From Paractinoplanes atraurantiacus (lineage in GTDB: Bacteria > Actinomycetota > Actinomycetes > Mycobacteriales > Micromonosporaceae): DNA of 64,000 bases. The notes under the pieces are model-generated. The model was not told the DNA's origin. It saw nothing but the letters and a program-made list of their open reading frames with translations, and made no database searches. Positions 1-9,629 of this stretch are shown here, in pieces. The translations under genes were made by a program, and so were the position numbers. The stretch is from positions 310,001 through 374,000 of the forward strand of contig NZ_OBDY01000007.1 in NCBI RefSeq assembly GCF_900215205.1, given 5' to 3'. Each line of letters begins with the position of its first letter. The first letter of the stretch is position 1.

Positions 1-351
1 TTTCGGCAGGGCCCAGAAGTCTTGCCCGGCCTCGCGCGTGAAGGCGCCGGTCACCGGCAGGTCCAGTAGAAACAGGCCCGGGCGACGGCCCGGACCCAGG
101 GCCAGAAGACCGACACCCACTTCGTCGTACGTCTTCAGCGCCCACTCACCGTAATGAATGCACATGAGCAGACCGAAGGCGCGGCCGAACGCCGTGAACG
201 GCTCGAGGGGAAGCCCGGCCAGCAGCTTGCGCGCGGCCGTGGCCGGTGAGGTGAAAACCGACGCCGTGATCCGCGCGTCGGTGATGGTCACCGGAAGCGT
301 GACCGTCTCACCCTGCAGGGACCACACGCCGGCGCCGATCCGTTCCGCCAT
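1..351 (-). CDS. Acetoacetate decarboxylase-like protein, N-terminal part (cut by window edge)
   Basis: The reading frame stays open from the ATG at 351 to the window edge, giving 117 residues that begin MAERIGAGVWSLQGETV. The stretch YGEWALKTYDEVG, followed by FLLDLPVTGAF and then FWALPK, resembles the acetoacetate decarboxylase fold, where a substrate-binding core is followed by a conserved G-x-P-K-like segment. The catalytic lysine region cannot be judged because the C-terminal half lies outside the window. The family includes decarboxylases of beta-keto acids and many uncharacterised members, so the substrate is unknown. It is divergent from the transhydrogenase operon with about 80 bases between starts. 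The family call is moderate; the function is inferred. Confidence 0.55.
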   Translation of the reverse strand, partial: MAERIGAGVWSLQGETVTLPVTITDARITASVFTSPATAARKLLAGLPLEPFTAFGRAFGLLMCIHYGEWALKTYDEVGVGLLALGPGRRPGLFLLDLPVTGAFTREAGQDFWALPK

Positions 352-432
352 GCGGCCGACCCTACCGCCGGCAGGGTGGCAGAGCCGAGGGTCGAGGTGA
401 TACAGCATCGATATCGATGCGAGGGGATGCCG

Positions 433-1551
433 ATGACGATCGTCGGAGTACTCAGCGAGACCCCGGGCCGCGAGCGCCGGGTGGCACTGACCCCGGATGC
501 CGTCGGCCGGTTGCGATCCCGGCAGGTCCGGGTCGTGATCGAGTCGGGCGCGGGCCGCCGGGCCTGGTTCGGCGACGCCGACTTCGAGGCGGCGGGGGCC
601 GAGGTCAAGACCAGGGCGCAGGTGTACGAGGAGAGCGACATCCTGTTGTGCGTCCACCCTCCGGACGACGTCGCGGCCCTGGCCGGAGGCCGGGTGCTGA
701 TCGGGCTGCTCGATCCGCTGAGCCATCCGGGGCGCGCGGCGGGGCTGGCCGCGGCGGGGATCACGGCGCTCAGCCTCGATCTGCTGCCGCGCACGCTGAG
801 CCGGGCGCAGGCGATGGACGCGCTGACCTCGCAGGCCAATGTGGCCGGGTACAAGGCGGCGCTGCTGGCGGCCGAGGCGTACGGCGGGTTCTTCCCGATG
901 CTGGTGACGGCGGCCGGCACGTCTCGTCCGGCACAGGTCCTGGTGCTGGGTGCGGGGGTGGCGGGCTTGCAGGCGATCGCCACCGCACGGCGGCTGGGCG
1001 CGCTGGTCACGGGCTACGACGTCAGGGCCGCCGCCCAGGCGGACATCGCTTCCCTAGGCGCCGGTGTTCTCGCCACCTTGAATGACGACAGGTCACAGGA
1101 AGACGGATATGCGGCGGCCCTTACCGGGGACGAGTCGGACGCTCAACAGCGCGCCCTCCAGGACGCCATCCCCCGCTTCGATGTCGTGATCACAACAGCG
1201 AAAGTGCCGGGGGCGCAGGCTCCGCTCCTGGTCACCGAGACGGCCATCGAAAAGATGCGCCCCGGCTCGGTGGTGATCGACATGGCGGTGGGAAACGTCG
1301 CGGGCTCGGTCGCCGACACGCGACTGGTCACCGACGGGGGCGTCACGGTGATCGGCGCCCCGGATCTGGCCGCCACTGTGCCGGTGGCGGCCTCCACGGC
1401 GTACGCCAGGAACGCCGTCGCCCTTCTCACCCACCTCATGCCCGACGGGGTCTTCACGCTGGAACCGGCCGACGAGGTGCGGGCCGGCGTGCTGGTCAGC
1501 CACGGCGGGCAGGTCGTCCATCCCCGGCTGCCGAAGGAGATCCGCTCATGA
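433..1551 (+). CDS. pntAA: NAD(P) transhydrogenase subunit alpha part 1
   Basis: This is the NAD(H)-binding soluble subunit (domain I) of the proton-translocating transhydrogenase, which exchanges hydride between NADH and NADP+ using the proton gradient. The 372-residue product has the alanine dehydrogenase/PntA N-terminal domain (ETPGRERRVALTPDAV) and a Rossmann segment VLGAGVAGLQAIATARRLGA near residues 165-185, followed by VTGYDVR. The start at 433 is chosen because GAGGGG at 421-426 sits six bases upstream; an ATG at 427 abuts that site and is less likely. The stop overlaps the next start as ATGA, and the three genes form an operon. The alpha subunit is split into two proteins, as in Rhodospirillum rubrum. 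Confidence 0.9.
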   Translation: MTIVGVLSETPGRERRVALTPDAVGRLRSRQVRVVIESGAGRRAWFGDADFEAAGAEVKTRAQVYEESDILLCVHPPDDVAALAGGRVLIGLLDPLSHPGRAAGLAAAGITALSLDLLPRTLSRAQAMDALTSQANVAGYKAALLAAEAYGGFFPMLVTAAGTSRPAQVLVLGAGVAGLQAIATARRLGALVTGYDVRAAAQADIASLGAGVLATLNDDRSQEDGYAAALTGDESDAQQRALQDAIPRFDVVITTAKVPGAQAPLLVTETAIEKMRPGSVVIDMAVGNVAGSVADTRLVTDGGVTVIGAPDLAATVPVAASTAYARNAVALLTHLMPDGVFTLEPADEVRAGVLVSHGGQVVHPRLPKEIRS

Positions 1552-1828
1552 GCGCGCTGCTGCTCGCCGACCTGACCGTCTTCACGCTCGCGCTGCTCGT
1601 CGGCTTCGAGGTGATCAGCAAGGTGCCGGCCACCCTGCACACGCCGCTGATGTCCGGCGCGAACGCCATCCACGGCGTGGTGATCGTCGGCGTCATGCTG
1701 CTGGCCGCCTCGGTCTCCTCCTGGACGGGTTACGTCCTGCTGGCGGTGGCCGCCTTCTTCGCCGCGATGAACGTGGCCGGCGGCTACCTGGTCACCGACC
1801 GGATGCTGGCGATGTTCCGGAGCCGGTC

Positions 1829-1832
<4 letters not shown>
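1548..1832 (+). CDS. pntAB: NAD(P) transhydrogenase subunit alpha part 2 (membrane)
   Basis: This 94-residue protein is almost entirely hydrophobic and holds about three membrane segments. It carries the family pattern FEVISKVPATLHTPLMSGAN early and NAIHGVVIVG soon after, which are characteristic of the membrane part of the transhydrogenase alpha subunit. Together with PntB it forms the proton channel (domain II). It overlaps pntAA by ATGA upstream and pntB by the same kind of overlap downstream, so the three subunits are probably translationally coupled. The size is normal for the split form. Confidence 0.92.
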
Positions 1833-3214
<1,382 letters not shown>

Positions 3215-3272
3215 CACCCCTGAATTCGCCGAATCGCCCCACCCCGGCGGCCCGCGGTGGAAACCTGAACCC

Positions 3273-4478
3273 GTGCCGGCTCCCGTGCTCTGGATCGCCG
3301 CGCTGCTGCTGGCTGCCGCCCTCGGGTACGTCGCGGGCTGCCGCCGGCAGAAGCAGCGTGACCTGCGGGCGGTCCGTGCCTCGCTGGGTGACCTGCTCGA
3401 CTCGGCCTCCGCCCCGCTGGCCGTGCAGCCGTCCTCGCCCGGCCTGCCCACCGGCGACTTCGCCGCCCAGCGGCCGTTCGGGGTCCTGGAGTTCGAGGAC
3501 CAGCTCGCCGCCCTGGCCGCGCTCGTCGACGAGGGACGGGCCGAGCTCGAGGTGATGCGCACCGAGCGCGAGACCCGGCTGCGTGAGACCGAGCAGGAGC
3601 AGCGGCGCGTCAACCAGCGCCTGCGCCGCCGGGCCAAGGAGGCCATCGACGACACCGGCAAGGTCGTCAACGAACGGCTGCGGGACGTGGTCACGCAGGT
3701 CGGCGCGGCCCGGGAGGCCGCGACCGCGACACACAGCCGGGTCTCGGAGACCTCGGCCGCGGCGCATTCGATGGTACGCCGGGCGCGCAGCGCCGACGAG
3801 GCCGCGACCGCCCTGAACGAGAGCCTCCGGCAGGTCGCCGGCATCGCGAGCGTCATCTCCGAGATCGCCTCGCAGACCCGCATGCTGGCCCTGAACGCCA
3901 CCATCGAGGCGGCCCGGGCCGGTGCCGCCGGCGAGGGCTTCGCGGTGGTCGCCGACGAGGTGAAGAGCCTGGCCGACACCACGGCCAGCTCGACCGAGCA
4001 GATCACGGCGACGATCGCCACCCTGGAGGCGGACATCACCCAGATGGGCGGCACCCTGGGCGCGATCGTCCAGGAGGTGGCCGACATCGAGTCGGCCATG
4101 GGCACGCTGAGCGGGATCGCCGACGACCAGCACGAGATCGTCGAGCGCCTGAACGCCACGGTCGACGCGACCATGGCCAGCATTCAGGACCTGTCCGAGG
4201 TGGCCGACCGCCTCGAACGGCGCCGGCACGACCGCGTGGCCGCCACCGGGCCGGTCGTGGTCCGGGTGCCCGGCCGCCCCGGGCAGCCGGGCACGCTGAT
4301 CGACCTGTCCGAGGAGGGCGTCGGATGCCTGCTGGCGGCGGACGCGCCGGTCGCCGTGGGCGACCGGGTGGAGGCGACCCTGCACCTGCCGGCCGGCCCC
4401 CGCACGGTGAACGCGCAGGTGGTCCGGCGTCTCGTCCGGCCCGACGGCGCCGAGGTGGGCTTGGAGCTCACCTCGTAG
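3273..4478 (+). CDS. Methyl-accepting chemotaxis-like protein with C-terminal PilZ domain
   Basis: The 401-residue product starts at the GTG at 3273, which places a single membrane helix (VLWIAALLLAAALGYVAG) at the N terminus; an upstream ATG at 3105 would lie inside pntB. A coiled coil follows (about residues 85-150), then a receptor signalling domain with the hairpin-tip region ASQTRMLALNATIEAARAGA and AVVADEVKSLA. The last 87 residues look like a PilZ domain: they contain RRHDR (the RxxxR motif) and, about 20 residues later, DLSEEG (the D/NxSxxG motif), both needed for c-di-GMP binding. No HAMP or periplasmic sensor domain is seen, so it may sense c-di-GMP directly. No che or flagellar genes are nearby. 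The domain fusion is unusual. Confidence 0.85.
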   Translation: MPAPVLWIAALLLAAALGYVAGCRRQKQRDLRAVRASLGDLLDSASAPLAVQPSSPGLPTGDFAAQRPFGVLEFEDQLAALAALVDEGRAELEVMRTERETRLRETEQEQRRVNQRLRRRAKEAIDDTGKVVNERLRDVVTQVGAAREAATATHSRVSETSAAAHSMVRRARSADEAATALNESLRQVAGIASVISEIASQTRMLALNATIEAARAGAAGEGFAVVADEVKSLADTTASSTEQITATIATLEADITQMGGTLGAIVQEVADIESAMGTLSGIADDQHEIVERLNATVDATMASIQDLSEVADRLERRRHDRVAATGPVVVRVPGRPGQPGTLIDLSEEGVGCLLAADAPVAVGDRVEATLHLPAGPRTVNAQVVRRLVRPDGAEVGLELTS

Positions 4479-4480
4479 TC

Positions 4481-5080
4481 CTAGTCGTCGGTGAAGACCG
4501 ACGTCACCATGGTCAGCAGGGTCAGCGACAGCAGCCGGTGCACCTGGGCGCGGGTGAGCACGTCGCGCTCCAGCCACTCCCGGGCGGTCGAGGTCGCGAG
4601 CCCCACGTAGGAGCGGGCCATGGCGTGCATCGGCGGGGTGACCGCGGTGAAGCCGACGGCGGTCAGCACGGCGTCGGCGGCGGCGTCGATGGCCGAGGAG
4701 ATGGCCCGGTCGACCTCGGCGTCGCCGGCCATGCCGCCGGCCGTGATGGCGGCCAGCCACGACTGGCTGTGCCGCGAGACGACGTCGAGGAACCAGCCGA
4801 CGATCGCGTCGATGCGCACCGGCAGGTCGCCGTCGGGCAGCGACGCGAGCGCCACCGGCGGCACCGTCAGCATCACGTGGATGACCTCGAGGTAGAGGTC
4901 TTTCTTGGTGCCGAAATAGTGGTTGATCAGACCGCGGGCGACCCCGGCCTCGCGGGCCACGTCGGTCGTCGAGACCTCGGCGTAGCCGCGCTCGCCGAAC
5001 AGCCGCACGGCGACCGACAGGATCTGTTCCCGCCGGGCGTCCGGGGAGAACCGGCGGCGCTGTCCCACGTCGATGCTCAC
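4481..5080 (-). CDS. TetR-family transcriptional regulator
   Basis: The 199-residue protein begins at a GTG (5080). Its N terminus is a typical TetR helix-turn-helix: REQILSVAVRLFGERGYAEV, then TTDVAREAGVARGLINHYFG and KKDLYLEVI. The C-terminal ligand-binding part has no recognisable specificity. It is divergent from the beta-oxidation operon, and the gap of 60 bases contains a perfect inverted repeat (see 5101-5125). It therefore probably represses the operon and itself, with an acyl-CoA as a likely inducer, as for FadR or related TetR regulators in actinobacteria. The ligand is inference. Its stop lies two bases from the stop of the convergent receptor gene. Confidence 0.9.
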   Translation of the reverse strand: MSIDVGQRRRFSPDARREQILSVAVRLFGERGYAEVSTTDVAREAGVARGLINHYFGTKKDLYLEVIHVMLTVPPVALASLPDGDLPVRIDAIVGWFLDVVSRHSQSWLAAITAGGMAGDAEVDRAISSAIDAAADAVLTAVGFTAVTPPMHAMARSYVGLATSTAREWLERDVLTRAQVHRLLSLTLLTMVTSVFTDD

Positions 5081-5100
5081 CCGTTGACCTTAAGCCACGA

Positions 5101-5125
5101 GCTTGTTGACAGGCCGCCAACAAGC
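5101..5125. promoter_or_regulatory. Putative TetR operator overlapping a promoter
   Basis: GCTTGTTG at 5101-5108 and CAACAAGC at 5118-5125 form a perfect 8-base inverted repeat with a 9-base spacer. It sits between the divergent TetR gene and the acyl-CoA dehydrogenase gene. The sequence TTGACA at 5106-5111, a consensus -35 box, overlaps the left arm, so a bound repressor would block RNA polymerase. A weak -10 (AAGAGT, 5129-5134) follows at 17 bases but coincides with the ribosome binding site, so the promoter assignment is tentative. Confidence 0.6.
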
Positions 5126-5140
5126 CGGAAGAGTTGGCGC

Positions 5141-6304
5141 ATGCCGACCCCAGGACTGGACGGATACACCCCGGCGTGGCTCCAACCTGAGCATGACGAC
5201 CTCGCCGAGCTGGCCCGCGCCTTCTTCACCAAAGAGGTCGTGCCCCACGCGGCGCGCCTCGAAGCGCAGGGCCATCCCGACCGCGAGCACTACCGCCAGG
5301 CGGGCGAGCTCGGCCTGCTGGGCCTGTCGGTCCCCGAGGAGTTCGGCGGTGGCGGCGGCGACTTCACCCACGAGGCCGTGCTGCTCACCGAGCAGACCTT
5401 CAGCGGCGAGGGCAGCCTGGGCCTGGCCGTGCACAGTGGCATCGTCTCCGGCTACATCAGCGCGTACGGCACCGAGGAGCAGAAGAGGCGCTGGCTGCCC
5501 GGCCTGTGCGACGGCTCGCTGATCGGCGCGATCGGCATGACCGAGCCCGACGGCGGCTCCGACCTGCAGGCCATCCGCACCAGGGCGGTCAAGGACGCCG
5601 AGGAGTACGTCATCACGGGCTCCAAGACCTTCATCACCAACGGCGGGCTGGCCGACCTGCTGATCCTGGCCGTCAAGACCGACATCACCCAGGGCGCGGG
5701 CGGCATCAGCCTGATCGTCTGCGAGCTCAAGGACGGCGCGCCCGGGTTCCGCCGGGGCCGGCTGCTCGACAAGATCGGCCTGCACGCGAACGACACGGCG
5801 GAGCTGTTCTTCGACGACTACCGGGTGCCCACGGCCAACCTGCTCGGCTCCGAGGGCGGCGGCTTCTTCCAGATGATGGCCCAGCTTCCGCAGGAGCGGC
5901 TGGTCATCGGGGTCGGCGCCGTGGCGGTCATGCAGCGGGCGGTGGAGCTCGCCACCGCGTACGCCAAAGAGAGAAAGGCCTTCGGCAAGCCGCTGATCGG
6001 GCACCAGAACACGCGCATGGTGCTGGCCGAGTGTGCGACGCAGACCCGGGTGGCCAGAGTGTTCCTGGACGACTGCATCGCGCGGCACGTCCGGGGCGAG
6101 CTCGACGTCGCGACCGCCGCCATGTCGAAATACTGGCTCACCGACGGTCAATGCGAGGTCGTCGACCGCTGCCTGCAGATCTTCGGCGGGTACGGGTACA
6201 CGACCGAATACCCCATCGCGCGCATGTACGCCGACGCGCGCGTCCAGAAGATCTACGGTGGCACCAACGAGATCATGAAGGAGCTGATCGCCCGTGTCCT
6301 CTGA
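5141..6304 (+). CDS. Acyl-CoA dehydrogenase
   Basis: The 387-residue flavoenzyme catalyses the first oxidation of beta-oxidation, acyl-CoA to trans-2-enoyl-CoA. The start at 5141 is preceded by GGAAGAG seven bases upstream; the longer open frame upstream is a shadow of the TetR gene. Visible motifs are GAIGMTEPDGGSDLQ (FAD and substrate region), ITGSKTFITNGG, the C-terminal ERKAFGKPLIGHQNT, and FGGYGYTTEYPIARMYADAR followed by YGGTNEIMKELIAR, whose glutamate is the usual catalytic base. It is the first gene of a four-gene catabolic set and overlaps the thiolase start by 11 bases. Chain-length specificity cannot be read from the sequence. Confidence 0.93.
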   Translation: MPTPGLDGYTPAWLQPEHDDLAELARAFFTKEVVPHAARLEAQGHPDREHYRQAGELGLLGLSVPEEFGGGGGDFTHEAVLLTEQTFSGEGSLGLAVHSGIVSGYISAYGTEEQKRRWLPGLCDGSLIGAIGMTEPDGGSDLQAIRTRAVKDAEEYVITGSKTFITNGGLADLLILAVKTDITQGAGGISLIVCELKDGAPGFRRGRLLDKIGLHANDTAELFFDDYRVPTANLLGSEGGGFFQMMAQLPQERLVIGVGAVAVMQRAVELATAYAKERKAFGKPLIGHQNTRMVLAECATQTRVARVFLDDCIARHVRGELDVATAAMSKYWLTDGQCEVVDRCLQIFGGYGYTTEYPIARMYADARVQKIYGGTNEIMKELIARVL

Positions 6305-7508
6305 GGCTTACGTGTACGACGCGGTGCGCACGCCGCGCGGACGAGGCAAGAGCAACGGCGCGTTGCACGGGGTGAAGCCGATCTCGCTGGTCACCGGCCT
6401 GATCGGCGCCCTGCGCGAGCGCAACCCCGGCCTCGACCCGGCCCGCATCGACGACATCGTGATGGGCATCGTGACGCCGATCGGCGAGCAGGGCGGCGAC
6501 CTGCCCCGCGCCGCGGCGCTGCTGGCCGGCCTGCCCGACACGGCGGCCGGCGTCCAGCTCAACCGCTTCTGCGCCTCGGGCCTGGAGGCGGTCAACCAGG
6601 CCGCGGCCCGCGTGCGCAGCGGCTGGGACCAGCTGATCCTGGCCGGCGGCGTCGAGTCGATGTCGCGCAACCCGATGGGCTCCGACGGCGGCGCCTGGTT
6701 CCTCGACCCCGAGACGTCGCTGGCCACCGACTTCGTGCCGCAAGGGGTCAGCGCCGACCTGATCGCCACCATCGAGGGCTTCAGCCGCGACGACGTCGAC
6801 GGTTACGCGCTGCGCTCGCAGGACAGGGCGGCCAAGGCCATCGCGGGCGGCCACTTCGCCCGCTCGATCGTGCCGGTCCGCGACGAGAACGGGCTCGACG
6901 TGCTGGCCGCCGACGAGCATCCGCGGCCCGAGACCACCCGCGAGGCGCTGGCCCGGCTCAAGCCGTCGTTCGCCGCGATCGGGGCCGCGGCCGGGTTCGA
7001 CTCGGTCGCGCTGCGCAAATACCACTGGGTCGAGCGGATCGACCACGTCCACCACGCGGGCAACTCCTCCGGCATCGTGGACGGCGCCGCCCTCGTGCTG
7101 ATCGGCTCCGAGGAGATCGGGCGGGAGCTGGGCCTGACCCCGCGCGCCCGCATCTCCGCGGCCGCCGTGACGGGCTCGGATCCGACGATCATGCTCACCG
7201 GGCCCATTCCCGCGACCCGCAAGGCGCTGCGCACCGCCGGTCTCGGCACCTCGGATGTGGATCTCTTCGAGATCAATGAGGCGTTCGCGTCCGTGGTGCT
7301 GAAATACCAGCGCGACCTGGAGCTCGACCCCGACACGGTGAACGTCAACGGCGGCGCCATCGCCCTCGGCCACCCGCTCGGCGCGACCGGGGCGATGCTG
7401 CTCGGCACCGCGCTCGACGAGCTCGAGCGGCGCGACCAGCGCCGGGCCGTGGTCACGCTCTGCATCGGCGGCGGCATGGGCGTCGCGACCGTCATCGAGA
7501 GGCTGTGA
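6294..7508 (+). CDS. fadA: Acetyl-CoA acyltransferase (thiolase)
   Basis: The 404-residue thiolase cleaves 3-ketoacyl-CoA with CoA to acetyl-CoA and a shortened acyl-CoA. The GTG start at 6294 follows AAGGAG at 6279-6284. The acylated cysteine lies in NRFCASGLEAVNQAA, the active histidine in NVNGGAIALGHPLGATGAM, and the second cysteine in TLCIGGGMGVATVIE at the end. Length and motif order are standard. It overlaps the dehydrogenase upstream and the hydratase/dehydrogenase downstream (TGATG), consistent with one transcript and coupled translation. The biosynthetic thiolase family is similar, but the neighbours favour degradation. Confidence 0.93.
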   Translation: MSSEAYVYDAVRTPRGRGKSNGALHGVKPISLVTGLIGALRERNPGLDPARIDDIVMGIVTPIGEQGGDLPRAAALLAGLPDTAAGVQLNRFCASGLEAVNQAAARVRSGWDQLILAGGVESMSRNPMGSDGGAWFLDPETSLATDFVPQGVSADLIATIEGFSRDDVDGYALRSQDRAAKAIAGGHFARSIVPVRDENGLDVLAADEHPRPETTREALARLKPSFAAIGAAAGFDSVALRKYHWVERIDHVHHAGNSSGIVDGAALVLIGSEEIGRELGLTPRARISAAAVTGSDPTIMLTGPIPATRKALRTAGLGTSDVDLFEINEAFASVVLKYQRDLELDPDTVNVNGGAIALGHPLGATGAMLLGTALDELERRDQRRAVVTLCIGGGMGVATVIERL

Positions 7509-9541
7509 TGATCGAATATCAGCGGGACGACTCCGGCGTGGTCACCCTGACCCTCAACGACCCGGACCAGTCCGCGAACACCATGAACCAGCGGTACGTC
7601 GACGCGATGAGCGCCGCCCTCGACCGGCTCGAGGCCGAGCGCGACCAGGTCACCGGCGTCATCGTCACCAGCGCGAAGAGCACGTTCTTCGCCGGCGGCG
7701 ACCTGCCCTCGATGATCCAGGCCCGCCGGGAGGACGCACCCGCCCTCTTCGAGCTCCTCGGCACGATCAAGCGCGACCTGCGCCGGCTGGAGACCTACGG
7801 CCGGCCGGTCGTGGCCGCGGTCAACGGCGCCGCGCTCGGCGGCGGCCTGGAGATCGCCCTGGCCTGTCACCACCGCGTCGCGCTCGACGCCAAGGGCACC
7901 CGGCTCGGCTTCCCCGAGGTCACGCTCGGCCTGCTGCCCGGCGCGGGTGGCGTAACCCGCACGGTCCGCATGCTCGGCCTGGCCCCGGCGCTGATGAGCT
8001 GGCTGCTCACCGGCCGCCGGTACAAGCCGGCCGACGCCCGAGACAACGGCCTGGTCGACGACATCGCCGCGACGCCCGAGGAGATGATCGAGAAGGCCCG
8101 CGCCTGGATCACCGCCAACCCGGAGGCGAAACAGCCGTGGGACCGCGAGGGCTACCGGATCCCCGGCGGCTCGCCGTCGACCCCGAAACTCGCCGCGCAG
8201 CTTCCCGCCTTCTCGGCCACCCTGCGCAAGCAGCTCAAGGGCGCCTCGCTGCCGGCGCCGGAGAAGATCCTGGCGACCGCGGTCGAGGGCGCCCAGGTCG
8301 ACTTCGAGACCGCGCAGGTCATCGAGACCCGGCACCTCATCACCCTGCTCACCGGGCAGATCGCCAAAAACATGATCGGCGCGCTGTTCTTCGACATGCG
8401 CGCGATCAACGGCGGCCTGGCCCGGCCCGAGGTGCAGGTGCCGCCGGCGACCAAGGTCGCGGTGCTGGGCGCGGGCATGATGGGCGCCGGCATCGCGTAC
8501 GCGTGCGCCCGAGCCGGCCTCGAGGTGGTCGTCAAAGACGTCAGCGAGGAGGCGGCCGCCCGCGCCAAGCAGGAGGGCGACCCGGCCGTCCTGGCCCGCA
8601 TCACCACCACGGCCGAGGTCGGCGACCTGGCCGGCTGCGACGTGGTGATCGAGGCGGTCTTCGAAGACCCGAAACTGAAGCACGCCGTCTTCGCCGAGGT
8701 CGAGCCGGTGCTGGCGCCGGGCGCGCTGCTCGCCTCGAACACGTCGACGCTGCCGATCACCGGGCTGGCCGAGGGCGTGTCCCGGCCGGCCGACTTCATC
8801 GGCATGCACTTCTTCTCCCCGGTCGGCAAGATGCCGCTGCTGGAGATCGTGGTCGGCGAGAAGACCGGCGACGAGGCGGTGGCCCGCGCCTTCGACCTGG
8901 GCCGGCGCATCGCCAAGACGCCGATCGTGGTCAACGACGGCCGCGGCTTCTTCACCAGCCGGGTCATCGGCAAGTTCATCGACGAGGCGATCGGCATGCT
9001 CGCCGAGGGCGTCCCGGCGGCCTCCATCGAGCACGCGGCCCTGCAGGCCGGCTACCCGACCGGCCCGCTCGCCCTGGCCGACGAGGTGAGCCTGTCGCTG
9101 GTCCAGCGGATCCGCCGCCAGTTCGAGGCCGCCGCCGGCGACACGTACGAGCGCCTCCCGTCCCACGCCCTGGTCGACAAGATGGTCGACGAGCACGGCC
9201 GCCCCGGCCGCGCCGCCGGCCAGGGCTTCTACGCCTACGAGAACGGCAAGCGCGCCGGCCTCTGGCCCGGCCTGGCCGGCCTGACCACCGACGAGGGCCG
9301 CGCCGTGCCCTTGGCCGACCTGCAGGACCGTTTCCTGTTCGCCGAGACCCTCGACGCGCAGAAGTGCCTGGCCGAGGGCGTGCTGCGCACCGAGGAGGAC
9401 GCCAACATCGGCTCCATCCTCGGCATCGGCTACCCGGCCTGGACGGGCGGCGTCCTGCGCTTCGCCCACCAGCACACCGACTTCCGAGCCCGCGCCACGG
9501 AGCTGGCCAAGCGCTACGGCGACAGGTTCCTCCCCGCATGA
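7508..9541 (+). CDS. fadB: Fused enoyl-CoA hydratase / 3-hydroxyacyl-CoA dehydrogenase
   Basis: This 677-residue multifunctional protein carries out hydration of enoyl-CoA and oxidation of 3-hydroxyacyl-CoA. ATG at 7508 is preferred over GTG at 7505 because GAGAGG (7497-7502) then has a usable spacing. The N-terminal crotonase domain has FAGGDLPSMI and NGAALGGGLEIALACHH (oxyanion hole). The NAD-binding domain starts near residue 315 with VAVLGAGMMGAGIAYACARA, followed by SNTSTLPITGLAEG and GMHFFSPVGKMPLLEIV. Two C-terminal 3HCDH domains complete it. The architecture matches FadB/FadJ. It forms a full beta-oxidation cycle with the two upstream genes. Confidence 0.93.
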   Translation: MIEYQRDDSGVVTLTLNDPDQSANTMNQRYVDAMSAALDRLEAERDQVTGVIVTSAKSTFFAGGDLPSMIQARREDAPALFELLGTIKRDLRRLETYGRPVVAAVNGAALGGGLEIALACHHRVALDAKGTRLGFPEVTLGLLPGAGGVTRTVRMLGLAPALMSWLLTGRRYKPADARDNGLVDDIAATPEEMIEKARAWITANPEAKQPWDREGYRIPGGSPSTPKLAAQLPAFSATLRKQLKGASLPAPEKILATAVEGAQVDFETAQVIETRHLITLLTGQIAKNMIGALFFDMRAINGGLARPEVQVPPATKVAVLGAGMMGAGIAYACARAGLEVVVKDVSEEAAARAKQEGDPAVLARITTTAEVGDLAGCDVVIEAVFEDPKLKHAVFAEVEPVLAPGALLASNTSTLPITGLAEGVSRPADFIGMHFFSPVGKMPLLEIVVGEKTGDEAVARAFDLGRRIAKTPIVVNDGRGFFTSRVIGKFIDEAIGMLAEGVPAASIEHAALQAGYPTGPLALADEVSLSLVQRIRRQFEAAAGDTYERLPSHALVDKMVDEHGRPGRAAGQGFYAYENGKRAGLWPGLAGLTTDEGRAVPLADLQDRFLFAETLDAQKCLAEGVLRTEEDANIGSILGIGYPAWTGGVLRFAHQHTDFRARATELAKRYGDRFLPA

Positions 9542-9629
9542 CGGCCCGCGACAAGCCTCCTCTCCGAGCCGCGGCCGGCTTGAGCGATCACCGCGGGGCC
9601 GCTCGGGTGGCGGGTGCTGGGGCCTCGGC

